Below the pieces are notes generated by a model. The model saw nothing but the letters and a program-made list of their open reading frames with translations, was not told the origin of the DNA and ran no database searches. 44,902 nt of DNA from an uncultured Acidimicrobiaceae bacterium (GTDB lineage Bacteria; Actinomycetota; Acidimicrobiia; Acidimicrobiales; Poriferisodalaceae), in NCBI GenBank assembly GCA_913020735.1, contig CAJWBN010000003.1, positions 1 through 44,902 of the forward strand, written 5' to 3'. A program made the translations under genes and the position numbers. Positions 21,558-30,250 of the stretch are shown piece by piece. The stretch's first letter is position 1. Every line of letters starts with the position of its first letter.

Positions 21558-21983
21558 ATGACAGCTGAACTGTTAGCGATGAATGCAAAGGTCATTGAGG
21601 AATTTCGGGCCAACGACGGCAAGTGCGGGCCTCCTTTCGATCAGGTTCCTATGGCGTTGGTCACGATGGTTGGCGCGAAATCCGGGCGTGAGCTTTGTTC
21701 ACCGTTGGCCTACTCGACAGACGGAGAGGATGTTGTTGTCATTGCCTCAGCTGCTGGCCGGCCTTCACATCCAAGCTGGTATCACAATTTGGTCGCCAAC
21801 CCAGATGTTCTGTTGGAAGTCGGGTCCGAGCAATACGAAGCGACTGCGGTGCTAACCGAAGGCGAGGAACGTGAACGGTTATATGCCGCTCAGGCCGAGG
21901 AACTTTCGGTGTTCAATGAATACGCCGAGAAGGCAGCCCCAAGAGTGATCCCGGTGTTTCGGCTCGTAAGAGTCACCGAATAG
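21558..21983 (+). CDS. Deazaflavin (F420)-dependent nitroreductase / DUF385 family
   Basis: VTMVGAKSGRELCSPLAYSTDGEDVVVIASAAGRPSHPSWYHNLVANPDV. ATG 21558 preferred. Confidence 0.87.
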   Translation: MTAELLAMNAKVIEEFRANDGKCGPPFDQVPMALVTMVGAKSGRELCSPLAYSTDGEDVVVIASAAGRPSHPSWYHNLVANPDVLLEVGSEQYEATAVLTEGEERERLYAAQAEELSVFNEYAEKAAPRVIPVFRLVRVTE

Positions 21984-21992
21984 AAGCCTTTT

Positions 21993-23051
21993 ATGAAATT
22001 TGGGGTAACTGTCAGCCGGTTCGATGAAATCGATTTAGCGGTCGAAGCTGAACGTTCTGGTTACGACTTTTGTTGGGTGTGGGATAGTCCGCTATTGCGT
22101 TCAAATCTTTGGGTGATGATGGCTTTGGTCGCGGAACGAACTCAGCGAATCAGCGTTGGTTCAGGAGTCGCGATCCCTGGTCTACGAGTGGCTCCTGTTA
22201 CCGCTAACGCGATCGCGACGATAAATCGGATGGCCCCCGGTCGAACATTTCTCGGAGTGGGCACTGGCAATACCGCTATGAGGAACATGGGTCAATTACC
22301 TATGAAGGTGGCCGACTACGCGGAGGATCTGCGGGTTATTCGAGCACTGTTGAACGGTGAGACGGTTGATTACAGAGCGAACGGCCTGACACACCCGGTG
22401 AATTTCCAAAGTTTGGAACTTGACTACATCGACATCGAGAATCCCATTCCAATCCACGTAGGAGGTTTCGGGCCACGATCACAAAGCCTTGCCGGCGAAT
22501 TAGGTGACGGACTGATAACCGGCATTCCACGAGGCGGCAGCATTCCTGACGCTCTATCAAACGTCCAACAAGGGGCTAGCCAAGCGGGCCGGGACCTTGA
22601 TGGTTTTGAAACCACAGCTCTGGTCAACATGTTGATGTTGAATTCTGATGAGAGTTTGTCGTCGCCTCGAGTATTGGAAGAGGTCGGATCGTCAGTGATG
22701 GTCAACGTTCATTATCTCTACGATCGTTTTCTCGAAGCCGATGCTGAGCCGCCTCAATTTGTTGAATCAATTTGGGACCAGTACGTGGCATTTCGCCAAG
22801 AACGAGACGCCAACAGATCTCTTTCTGACATTCATTCTTCTCATTACGGACATCTCGACGAAGAAGAAGCTCGATTTGTTACTCCTGAACTCATCCGTGA
22901 ATGTGCGATCGTTGGACAACCAGGAGACATCGTCGAACAACTCACCGAGCTTGAACGGCAGGGCCTCGACGGGATTAATTTCATTCCCCCGGTTGATCAG
23001 CAATACGAAATTTATTCCAGGTTCGCGTCCGAGGTAATCCAACGAATGTGA
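21993..23051 (+). CDS. LLM-class (F420-dependent) oxidoreductase
   Basis: Luciferase-like TIM barrel: AERSGYDFCWVWDSPLL, TFLGVGTGNTA, IPIHVGGFGPRSQSLAGELGDGLI. Confidence 0.9.
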   Translation: MKFGVTVSRFDEIDLAVEAERSGYDFCWVWDSPLLRSNLWVMMALVAERTQRISVGSGVAIPGLRVAPVTANAIATINRMAPGRTFLGVGTGNTAMRNMGQLPMKVADYAEDLRVIRALLNGETVDYRANGLTHPVNFQSLELDYIDIENPIPIHVGGFGPRSQSLAGELGDGLITGIPRGGSIPDALSNVQQGASQAGRDLDGFETTALVNMLMLNSDESLSSPRVLEEVGSSVMVNVHYLYDRFLEADAEPPQFVESIWDQYVAFRQERDANRSLSDIHSSHYGHLDEEEARFVTPELIRECAIVGQPGDIVEQLTELERQGLDGINFIPPVDQQYEIYSRFASEVIQRM

Positions 23052-23137
23052 GATCTGAACCGTCCGATTGGATCACTTAACCAATCGCGAGGAATACTTC
23101 TCTAGGTCTTTACACCGCAGAGGGGGCGCGTAAATCT

Positions 23138-25570
23138 ATGACCATGCTTGGGGACTATCGGGTAATTGAGTTAGCAGACGAACGCGGACAACTAGCTGGA
23201 AGCGTATTGGCGTCGCTGGGTGCTGAAGTTATTACGGTTGAACCTCCCGGTGGTTCCCACTCGCGGTCAGTTGGACCATTCGCAGGAGACATCGTGTCGC
23301 CCGACACTTCGCTGTGGCATTGGTCATATAACAGAGGCAAGAAATCAATAGTTCTTGATCTCGAAACATCTGAAGGCCGTGACGAATTACTTCGTTTAAC
23401 CGATGGCGCCGACATTGTTATTGAAGCCTTCGGACCTGGCGTATTAGATGAGTTAGGGATCGGTTACAACGTGATGGCCGACAGAAACCCTGCATTGATT
23501 CATCTATCCATCTCTGCGTTCGGCGGCACCGGTCCCAAGGCCAAATGGCCAGCAACTGATCTGACGATTATGGCGTCAGGCGGGCAGATGGTGTTAACCG
23601 GGGACTCAGACCGTTCTCCTATTCGAATCCCACTACCCCAGGCATATGCTCACGCAGCCGCCGAATGTTCTAGCGCCGCGTTGATCGCCTTGTATGAAAG
23701 AGAAAACAACTCGGGGTTAGGTCAACACATTGACCTTTCAGCTCAAGCATCAACATTGCAGGCAAGCCAGACCTACATGGTCGCCCTAGCCATCAACGCA
23801 CCAGAATCCAATCGAGAAGCTGGCGGGGTGACCGTCGCAGGAATCTATATACAACTGATGTGGCCATGCGCCGATGGTCACGCATCAGTCACAGTTCTAT
23901 TTGGAACCGCGTTAGGTCCATACACCCGTCGACTCATGGAATGGATCCACGAAGAAGGTTTTTGCGATGAGGAGACTCTGAACAAAGACTGGTTGAACTA
24001 TGCCGACTTACTGTTTTCTGGCAGCGAGCCGGTCGAAGAGTACGACAGAGTCAAGCAATGCGTTACCGACTTTTGCATGACTAAAACAAAGAAAGAGTTA
24101 TTCGACGCCGCTTTCGAACGGCGGCTACTTATAGCTCCAGTCACAACTGCTGAAGATGTGTACAACAACCCTCACCTACAGGCACGCGACCTATGGGAGG
24201 ACTTGGTAGTTGAGGGCCGAGAAGTCAAATTCCCCGGCAGGATGGCCATTTTCTCCGAGACGCCGCAAGTTCCACTTCCACCTCCACCATCAATCGGTGA
24301 ACACACAACACAAGTTCTTTCCGAGCCGCCAAGAAAGCCGAGCGTTTCGATTCCGGCAATCCCAGATCGTCAAGGGAAAGCCCTCGAAGGTTTGAAGGTG
24401 CTTGATTTCATGTGGGTCATGGCTGGTCCCGCAGGAAGTCGGGTATTAGCCGACTACGGGGCAAACATCGTTCGAATAGATTCCGAAGCTCGAATGGACA
24501 CCGCGAGAACCTTGTTCCCATTTCATGATGATGAAGGGCTGCCAGATAACTCGGCGCTCTACAGCAATATGAATGCAAACAAACGCGGGCTGTCGCTTGA
24601 TCTGAATAAACCCGAAGCAATCGAAGTAGTCCACGATTTAGTGCAATGGGCTGATGTTGTTCTCGAATCTTTCTCACCGAAAGGGATGCGTGGCTTCGGT
24701 CTGAGCTACGAGTCGTTGCGCAAAATCAAACCTGATCTAGTGATGGCTTCTAGCTGCATCATGGGACAAACAGGCCCTTACACAGAACTAGCTGGCTACG
24801 GGACAATGGCCGCTGCTATTTCAGGGTTCTTCGAACCGACGGGGTGGCCCGATCGTGGTCCATCGGGGCCTTTTGGTGCTTACACCGACTACATATCAAG
24901 CCGTTACTTAGTGGCATGCGTCATGGCGGCTGTCGAGCATCATCGAGCGACCGGTCAAGGTCAGTATCTCGATTTCAGTCAAGGAGAAGCGTCGATGCAG
25001 CAACTCGCACCATTGCTTCTTGATTGGTCAGTGAATAGCCGCATGTGGGAACGGCGTGGGAACAGAGATGACGTTTTCGCTCCCCATGGGGTGTTCCCAT
25101 CGACTGGTGATGACGAATGGGTAGCGATCGCTGTCTGCGATGACGATCAGTGGCAGGCATTGTGTGATCTGATGGGCACTTCCGGCGTGAGTGGCCTGAC
25201 CGTGGAGGAGCGACAAACCCGTCAAGACGAACTCGAACAGCTCATTAGTGACTGGACGTCTTCACGCTCAAATGGCGAAGTCATGGAACTGTGTGTAGCT
25301 GCTGGTATTCCCGCTCATCAGGTTCAAAACAGTCGGCACACTCTCGTCGACCCCCAGTTGAAACACCGGAACCATTTCATCGAAGTGGGCCATCCAACTC
25401 AGGGCACAACAACGATCGAGAATTCTCGGTTCGTGATGTCGCGCACTCCTGCTGTGGTTACCTACGGCGGTCCCAGCTGGGGAGAACACAATTGGGAAAT
25501 TTTGAGTGAAGAACTTGGATATGACCCAGATCGGATTGCCGATCTGGCGATCGCTGAAGTTCTTGGTTGA
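23138..25570 (+). CDS. Tandem-domain CaiB/BaiF family III CoA-transferase
   Basis: Two full CaiB/BaiF repeats: domain 1 (YRVIELADERGQLAG...LGAEVITVEPPGG), domain 2 (LKVLDFMWVMAGPAGSRVLADYGANIVRIDS). Confidence 0.92.
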   Translation: MTMLGDYRVIELADERGQLAGSVLASLGAEVITVEPPGGSHSRSVGPFAGDIVSPDTSLWHWSYNRGKKSIVLDLETSEGRDELLRLTDGADIVIEAFGPGVLDELGIGYNVMADRNPALIHLSISAFGGTGPKAKWPATDLTIMASGGQMVLTGDSDRSPIRIPLPQAYAHAAAECSSAALIALYERENNSGLGQHIDLSAQASTLQASQTYMVALAINAPESNREAGGVTVAGIYIQLMWPCADGHASVTVLFGTALGPYTRRLMEWIHEEGFCDEETLNKDWLNYADLLFSGSEPVEEYDRVKQCVTDFCMTKTKKELFDAAFERRLLIAPVTTAEDVYNNPHLQARDLWEDLVVEGREVKFPGRMAIFSETPQVPLPPPPSIGEHTTQVLSEPPRKPSVSIPAIPDRQGKALEGLKVLDFMWVMAGPAGSRVLADYGANIVRIDSEARMDTARTLFPFHDDEGLPDNSALYSNMNANKRGLSLDLNKPEAIEVVHDLVQWADVVLESFSPKGMRGFGLSYESLRKIKPDLVMASSCIMGQTGPYTELAGYGTMAAAISGFFEPTGWPDRGPSGPFGAYTDYISSRYLVACVMAAVEHHRATGQGQYLDFSQGEASMQQLAPLLLDWSVNSRMWERRGNRDDVFAPHGVFPSTGDDEWVAIAVCDDDQWQALCDLMGTSGVSGLTVEERQTRQDELEQLISDWTSSRSNGEVMELCVAAGIPAHQVQNSRHTLVDPQLKHRNHFIEVGHPTQGTTTIENSRFVMSRTPAVVTYGGPSWGEHNWEILSEELGYDPDRIADLAIAEVLG

Positions 25571-25573
25571 CGC

Positions 25574-26440
25574 TTACTTCTGATTGAACGAGGCGTCCAA
25601 CTGCTGTTCACCGAATCCGGCGGGGGTCTGGCCAGTCGTCACATACAAGTAGAGGGCGGTTTGGAAGATGCCGTTCAATGCGGCTGCCACGACCATTGCG
25701 AACATCACCGCCAGCACCCCGATAGCTATCAACGCGAAAAGGCCGGTTGAAGAACCAAGCGCAATAAGGATAATTCCCGGTATGGCCATGGCGACTGTGA
25801 GTAGTCCGAAGCCGACTTGGGCGGTGAGATTTTCACCCCAGGATGTTCTGAGGAGCTGTCCGGATCTTTTGAGTCCTGCGATTGGTCCGAGATCATCGAA
25901 CATGACGACGGGAACGATGAGAAATGTGATGACGCCCCAGGCCATGTCGAACATGCCCCGTGCGATGCGTCCCATCTGACCGCCTTGTCGTTCGACTATC
26001 GACATGATGATGCCGACCGTTGTGGCCATCAGGGCCCATGGCAGTAACCGGTGAAGGCGACTTGCGGCTCCAGATATCGATGAACCAATTGTGGGGTCAC
26101 CGCCTGTGAAACGTTCATGAGCTCCCGATACCAGTGCTCCTTTGAAGAATGTGTTGATGACGTTCATCCCGAGAAGTCCCAAGACTGCGATGGCAATCAC
26201 GCCGCCTCCGCCACTATCGGAATTGCCCGAGAAGTCGGCTCCGAGACCTGAAGCAACAATCCACAACAGCAACCCAAAAACAACTGCGGCGACTGCGTTC
26301 AAGACCGGGAGTACAAGTAATTCTCGGTCGAGTCGGATTACCGTCATTGATGATTTTGCTAAACCCCATGTCCGTTTAAACACGACATTCCTCTCGGTTA
26401 CAAGCCAGCGGTAGTCAAGACTAGGTTGTGTAGACCACAA
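25574..26440 (-). CDS. DUF6159-like membrane protein
   Basis: Multi-TM protein, ALMATTVGIIMSIVERQGG, WGVITFLIVPVVMFDDLGPIAGLKRSGQLLRTSWGENL. Confidence 0.75.
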   Translation of the reverse strand: MWSTQPSLDYRWLVTERNVVFKRTWGLAKSSMTVIRLDRELLVLPVLNAVAAVVFGLLLWIVASGLGADFSGNSDSGGGGVIAIAVLGLLGMNVINTFFKGALVSGAHERFTGGDPTIGSSISGAASRLHRLLPWALMATTVGIIMSIVERQGGQMGRIARGMFDMAWGVITFLIVPVVMFDDLGPIAGLKRSGQLLRTSWGENLTAQVGFGLLTVAMAIPGIILIALGSSTGLFALIAIGVLAVMFAMVVAAALNGIFQTALYLYVTTGQTPAGFGEQQLDASFNQK

Positions 26441-26484
26441 CAGCCACTACAACATGGGCAATGTGGTGACTTCCGGGGGTAGGG

Positions 26485-27027
26485 GTGAGAGAAGAAAAGA
26501 TTCCGGCATTTCGACTTCATCACCATGCCTATGTGGTTGATGACCAAGAAACGACACGTGTCTTCTACGAAGATCTTTTGGGCTTTCCTCTTGTCGCTAC
26601 TTGGTGCGAGGTGGAGACCGTTCGAGGGAAAGAACGGACGTATTGTCATACGTTTTTCGAACTTGAAGATGGTTCAGCTTTAGCGTTCTTCCAATTCTTA
26701 GATCCCGATGATCAAGCCGAGATGAAGCTTGATTCGCGTAGCTCACTCAACCATGTTGCACTGTCGAGCACATTGGAAGATCAGGAACGGCTGCGAGGCG
26801 CTCTTGATTCGGCAGGATTGGCTCATAGAACAACTGACCATGGTTACTGCGTCTCTCTGTACGTGACTGACCCGGACGGGTTAACCGTTGAATTCACAAC
26901 AGACCCCGAAAATGTCGCCGACATTAACGTCTGGCAGAGATCAAATGCCCACAGCGAACTTGAGCGTTGGCTGTCAGGTGATCACTCTCCTAACAACAAG
27001 CTCCGAACCACCACACAGACTCATTAA
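26485..27027 (+). CDS. VOC/glyoxalase-fold dioxygenase-like protein
   Basis: FRLHHHAYVVDDQETTRVFYEDLLGFPLV and LYVTDPDGLTVEFTTDPENV. Confidence 0.87.
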   Translation: MREEKIPAFRLHHHAYVVDDQETTRVFYEDLLGFPLVATWCEVETVRGKERTYCHTFFELEDGSALAFFQFLDPDDQAEMKLDSRSSLNHVALSSTLEDQERLRGALDSAGLAHRTTDHGYCVSLYVTDPDGLTVEFTTDPENVADINVWQRSNAHSELERWLSGDHSPNNKLRTTTQTH

Positions 27028-27096
27028 TTATCTACTTAATAAATATTGTTAGATATATATATTATTAGCTTGATATTTAATAGTATCTTTTTGGAG
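27028..27096. promoter_or_regulatory. Extremely AT-rich leader upstream of NrtR-like gene
   Basis: attatctacttaataaatattgttagatatatatattattagcttgatatttaatagtatc; contains TAAATAT (27040-27046) / ATATTTA (27073-27079) inverted repeat. Confidence 0.4.
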
Positions 27097-27097
27097 T

Positions 27098-27841
27098 ATG
27101 GAGCTCGGTGGTGTCTCTGAAACCCATGAAGAACAACAGAATTTAGGTCTACCTGTTGTTACGTGCCATAGCGCGATTTTCTCAATCGCTGACAACCAAC
27201 TCATGTTGTTACTCGCTGAGCGCAACGAGGGTCCGTTTCGTTTCCAATGGGAACTCCCAGGGATCATCCCAGCACTCACTGAAGAATTATCAGCCTCAGC
27301 GATCCGAGCATCTACTCCCCCATTAGCTCCATCAGTAGTCGACGATCTACAACAACTTGGTGTCTACGGCGAACCGACACGAGATCCCCGGCATAGGTCA
27401 ATTGCCCTCGTTTACTGGGGAGTCACCCACCACTCAAACATCGACACTGCCTCTTCCGAACTTGCACTGATTCCCGTAAGTGAGTGGCAAGCTGATGATT
27501 TCCGATTCGCATTTGATCACCTTCAAATAGCGACCGACGCTTTAAAAGCACTCCGCAGATCATTGAACTCAACCTCCCTCGCTACGCGGCTGTGTGGATC
27601 TACTTTCACTATCAGCGACCTGCAACACGTCTATGAGCTCACATTTGATACTGAAGTTCTTGCCGGGAACTTTCACCGGAAGGTCCAATCGACACCAGGC
27701 TTCGTGACATCAGCTCAGGATCAGACCCAAGAGCCGAAAAGAAAAGGGCGCCCTGCTCAACGTTTCGAATCCTCCACCATCGTTGAGGTTTCACCACCTT
27801 TTCAATTCCAAGCGGAACCAACACATCATCGAACTAACTAA
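27098..27841 (+). CDS. NrtR-like protein: degenerate Nudix domain + C-terminal winged helix
   Basis: GPFRFQWELPGIIPALTEE...QQLGVYGEPTRDPRHRSIALVYWG; C-terminal FTISDLQHVYELTFDTEVLAGNFHRKVQSTPG...KGRPAQRF typical of the NrtR DNA-binding domain. Start may be GTG 27113. Confidence 0.8.
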   Translation: MELGGVSETHEEQQNLGLPVVTCHSAIFSIADNQLMLLLAERNEGPFRFQWELPGIIPALTEELSASAIRASTPPLAPSVVDDLQQLGVYGEPTRDPRHRSIALVYWGVTHHSNIDTASSELALIPVSEWQADDFRFAFDHLQIATDALKALRRSLNSTSLATRLCGSTFTISDLQHVYELTFDTEVLAGNFHRKVQSTPGFVTSAQDQTQEPKRKGRPAQRFESSTIVEVSPPFQFQAEPTHHRTN

Positions 27842-27911
27842 GTTCGAAAGGCTTTTAGGCGAATAGAGCCTCAGGTACCTTCTCTCACATAGGCCAAACG
27901 AAAGAGAACTC

Positions 27912-28535
27912 GTGGAACAGAAACTGCAACGCTACGGACCCCTTGGCGCAATCGCCGGCATCATTTTGGTACTGGTCTCCTTCGGCGTGCATGGCAGGTG
28001 GGCATCTACCGAAGAAAGCCCACAAGAAATCGCAGACCTCTACGTCCAAAACCAGGACCGCGTGTTCATGGGTTCCTGGCTAGCCATCCTCGGAGCACTT
28101 TGCATGCTTGTGTTCGGAATGTGTATGTCGCAACGAGTTCGAGACACCGGCCAACAACTACTTGGCATGTTGGTCGCAGGTGCCACCCTCATCGCCGTTG
28201 CCGGAATGGCAGTCGACTCAACTCTGCGAGCCGGGCTATCGATTCAAGCAGAGAACATGTCCCCCGAAGCAATGAAAACCATGCACGCAATATGGGACGC
28301 CTTCTTCTGGCCGATGCACGCCGGTATGGCGACCCTGGTCTTAGCGATTGGGCTTGCAGCGCTAAGCAGTGGATTACTGCCGAAGTGGTTGGGTTGGATC
28401 GGTGTCGTTGCCTTCGTCGTAGCAATGATCCCCGCGCCAACGATGTTCGCCGGAATCATCCTCTCCTTACTCTTCATGGTCATTACAGCACTCATGATGA
28501 CCTTCGGTAAAAGTTCAACTGCTGCGGCCAGTTAG
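27912..28535 (+). CDS. Membrane protein of unknown function
   Basis: ~6 TM segments; no recognisable catalytic motif. Confidence 0.7.
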   Translation: MEQKLQRYGPLGAIAGIILVLVSFGVHGRWASTEESPQEIADLYVQNQDRVFMGSWLAILGALCMLVFGMCMSQRVRDTGQQLLGMLVAGATLIAVAGMAVDSTLRAGLSIQAENMSPEAMKTMHAIWDAFFWPMHAGMATLVLAIGLAALSSGLLPKWLGWIGVVAFVVAMIPAPTMFAGIILSLLFMVITALMMTFGKSSTAAAS

Positions 28536-28682
28536 CTCGCTAACAACTGAAATACCACAGGCGTCCAACTGCAAATCGATGCGTCAATCTGCACGAATCA
28601 AGCGACATCTCTTTTCCACGGGGATCAAGATGCCGTTTGTGGAGTCCTAGGGAATCACAGTCTTCAGAGAACTTTAGAGTGG

Positions 28683-28724
28683 GTACAAATGAAATTCGAA
28701 ATGCGAATTCGTGACATTTAGTAC
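28683..28724. repeat. Imperfect long palindrome
   Basis: GTACAAATG-A-AATTCG-AAATG-CGAATT-cgtga-CATTT-A-GTAC in the largest intergenic gap. Confidence 0.4.
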
Positions 28725-28815
28725 TTGGGCATCAGCGAAACGCACAAACAAGTCAACTACCTGCAGGACCTAAATAGCGGCTGGTGAAAACTACTCGTTC
28801 ACTATATTTCAGTAG

Positions 28816-28889
28816 CGCGCCCCGAGGGATTCGAACCCCCGACCTTCTGGTCCGTAGCCAGACGCTCTATCCAACTGAGCTAGAGGCGC
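28816..28889 (-). tRNA. tRNA-Arg (ACG)
   Basis: Reverse strand gcgcctctagctcagttggatagagcgtctggctacggaccagaaggtcgggggttcgaatccctcggggcgc; loop CTACGGA. Confidence 0.95.
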
Positions 28890-28950
28890 ATTCGAGGACC
28901 GCAGTGTACGCAGTCCCACCCGATTGTGAAAACCTAATATTCGGGCTTTG

Positions 28951-29039
28951 CGGAGAGGGTGGGATTTGAACCCACGGACCGCGTGAGCAGTCACTTCCTT
29001 AGCAGGGAAGCACATTCGACCAGACTCTGTCACCTCTCC
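28951..29039 (-). tRNA. tRNA-Ser (GCT)
   Basis: Reverse strand ggagaggtgacagagtctggtcgaatgtgcttccctgctaaggaagt...ggttcaaatcccaccctctcc; loop CTGCTAA, long variable arm. Confidence 0.95.
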
Positions 29040-29155
29040 TGGACGGCGAACCGCCACTGGCCCACCCCCACACCTCAAAAGGCACCTGAGTGAACGGACA
29101 TATCCTACGGCTTAGAAGAGTGGATCGGCCACGTCAGCCCGGTACTGTCTTTTGC

Positions 29156-29243
29156 GGAGGGCTGGCAGAGCGGACGATTGCAACGGTCTTGAAAACCGTC
29201 GAGGTGAAAGCCTCCGGGGGTTCGAATCCCCCGCCCTCCGCCA
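29156..29243 (+). tRNA. tRNA-Ser (TGA), CCA encoded
   Basis: ggagggctggcagagcggacgattgcaacggtcttgaaaaccgtcgaggtgaaagcctccgggggttcgaatcccccgccctccgcca; loop CTTGAAA. Confidence 0.95.
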
Positions 29244-29247
29244 TTTC

Positions 29248-30216
29248 TTACTTGGCGATATGACCCCGGAGTTCTTCTACCCAATCGGCTGCATCTCGCC
29301 AGTTGGCGTTGCTATCGCGTCGAACTTGTTCACCATCATGGCCTGCAGCAGGGTATGAACCTAAGAATTTGATATCACCTTGTTTCATCTTCAGATCCCG
29401 TAAACAATCGGCTACAACTTCATCACCAATGTGCCCTTCGAAGTCGAGGAGGAAGCAGTAGTCACCTAACACTCGACGTGTCGGTCTCGATTCGAGACGT
29501 GTTAGGTCTATGTTTCGGGCAGCGAACTCATGCAAAATCGCTAGCAAGCTCCCAGGTTCATTCGCTCGTTGGAACACAACAACGCTGGTCTTGTCGTGGC
29601 CGGTAGCTACTGGGACACCTTCGCGAGCCAACAACAAAAATCGGGTTTGGTTTCCGGTGTGATCTTCAACAGCTTCAGCGACCGCTTCAAGGCCGTAAAG
29701 TTCCGCTGCTAGAGGGTTGGAGATGGTAGCGACGCCTTCGAGGCGTTGTTCTCCTACTTGGCGGGCAGCTTCCGCGGTTGAGGTTGCGGCTTGTATTTCT
29801 GCCTCGGGAAGCTGTTCACGCAAAAAATTGCGACATTGGGCGACTGCTACCGGAAACGAAACAACGGTGTGAATGTCGTTCAATTGTGTTCCTGGTAATG
29901 CCAGCAAATTAAGTTGCACGTCGAGGATGACTTCACGTTGGATGCGTAGATCTAAATCAAATGCCAAAGCGTCCTGGGTGACATTTACTGCGCCTTCTAT
30001 AGCGTTTTCTATCGGCACAAAACCTAGATCGACGTCACTGGTGATCAATCCGTTGAGTACGTCTGGAATTGAATCAAAGGGCTTTGTGTCTGCTGCAGCA
30101 AGGTCTTGTTGGCTTAAAAGAGCTTGTTCGGTGAAGGTGCCGTGGGGACCCATGAAGCCAACCCGCGTCGCGGGTGGCACAACTTGAATGTTCATGGTCG
30201 GCTCATTAATACTCAC
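29248..30216 (-). CDS. pheA: Prephenate dehydratase
   Basis: VGFMGPHGTFTEQAL, IENAIEGAVNVTQDAL, NQTRFLLLAREG, ACT domain GSLLAILHEFAARNIDLTRLESRPTRR. Confidence 0.95.
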   Translation of the reverse strand: MSINEPTMNIQVVPPATRVGFMGPHGTFTEQALLSQQDLAAADTKPFDSIPDVLNGLITSDVDLGFVPIENAIEGAVNVTQDALAFDLDLRIQREVILDVQLNLLALPGTQLNDIHTVVSFPVAVAQCRNFLREQLPEAEIQAATSTAEAARQVGEQRLEGVATISNPLAAELYGLEAVAEAVEDHTGNQTRFLLLAREGVPVATGHDKTSVVVFQRANEPGSLLAILHEFAARNIDLTRLESRPTRRVLGDYCFLLDFEGHIGDEVVADCLRDLKMKQGDIKFLGSYPAAGHDGEQVRRDSNANWRDAADWVEELRGHIAK

Positions 30217-30250
30217 TTCGTGGCAGGATACGCCTGAAGAACCAAAGATT

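Noticed and set aside
27998-28510. 170-aa frame-shifted ORF within the membrane protein 27912-28535
   Set aside because: Arg/His-rich out-of-frame translation; the hydrophobic in-frame ORF is the better gene.
28784-28969. ORF MKTTRSLYFSSAPRGIRTPDLLVRSQTLYPTELEAHS...
   Set aside because: Antisense translation of tRNA-Arg; a classic spurious tRNA-derived ORF.
28809-29078. ORF ...NAPLAQLDRASGYGPEGRGFESLGARY
   Set aside because: Translation through tRNA-Arg and tRNA-Ser genes; spurious.
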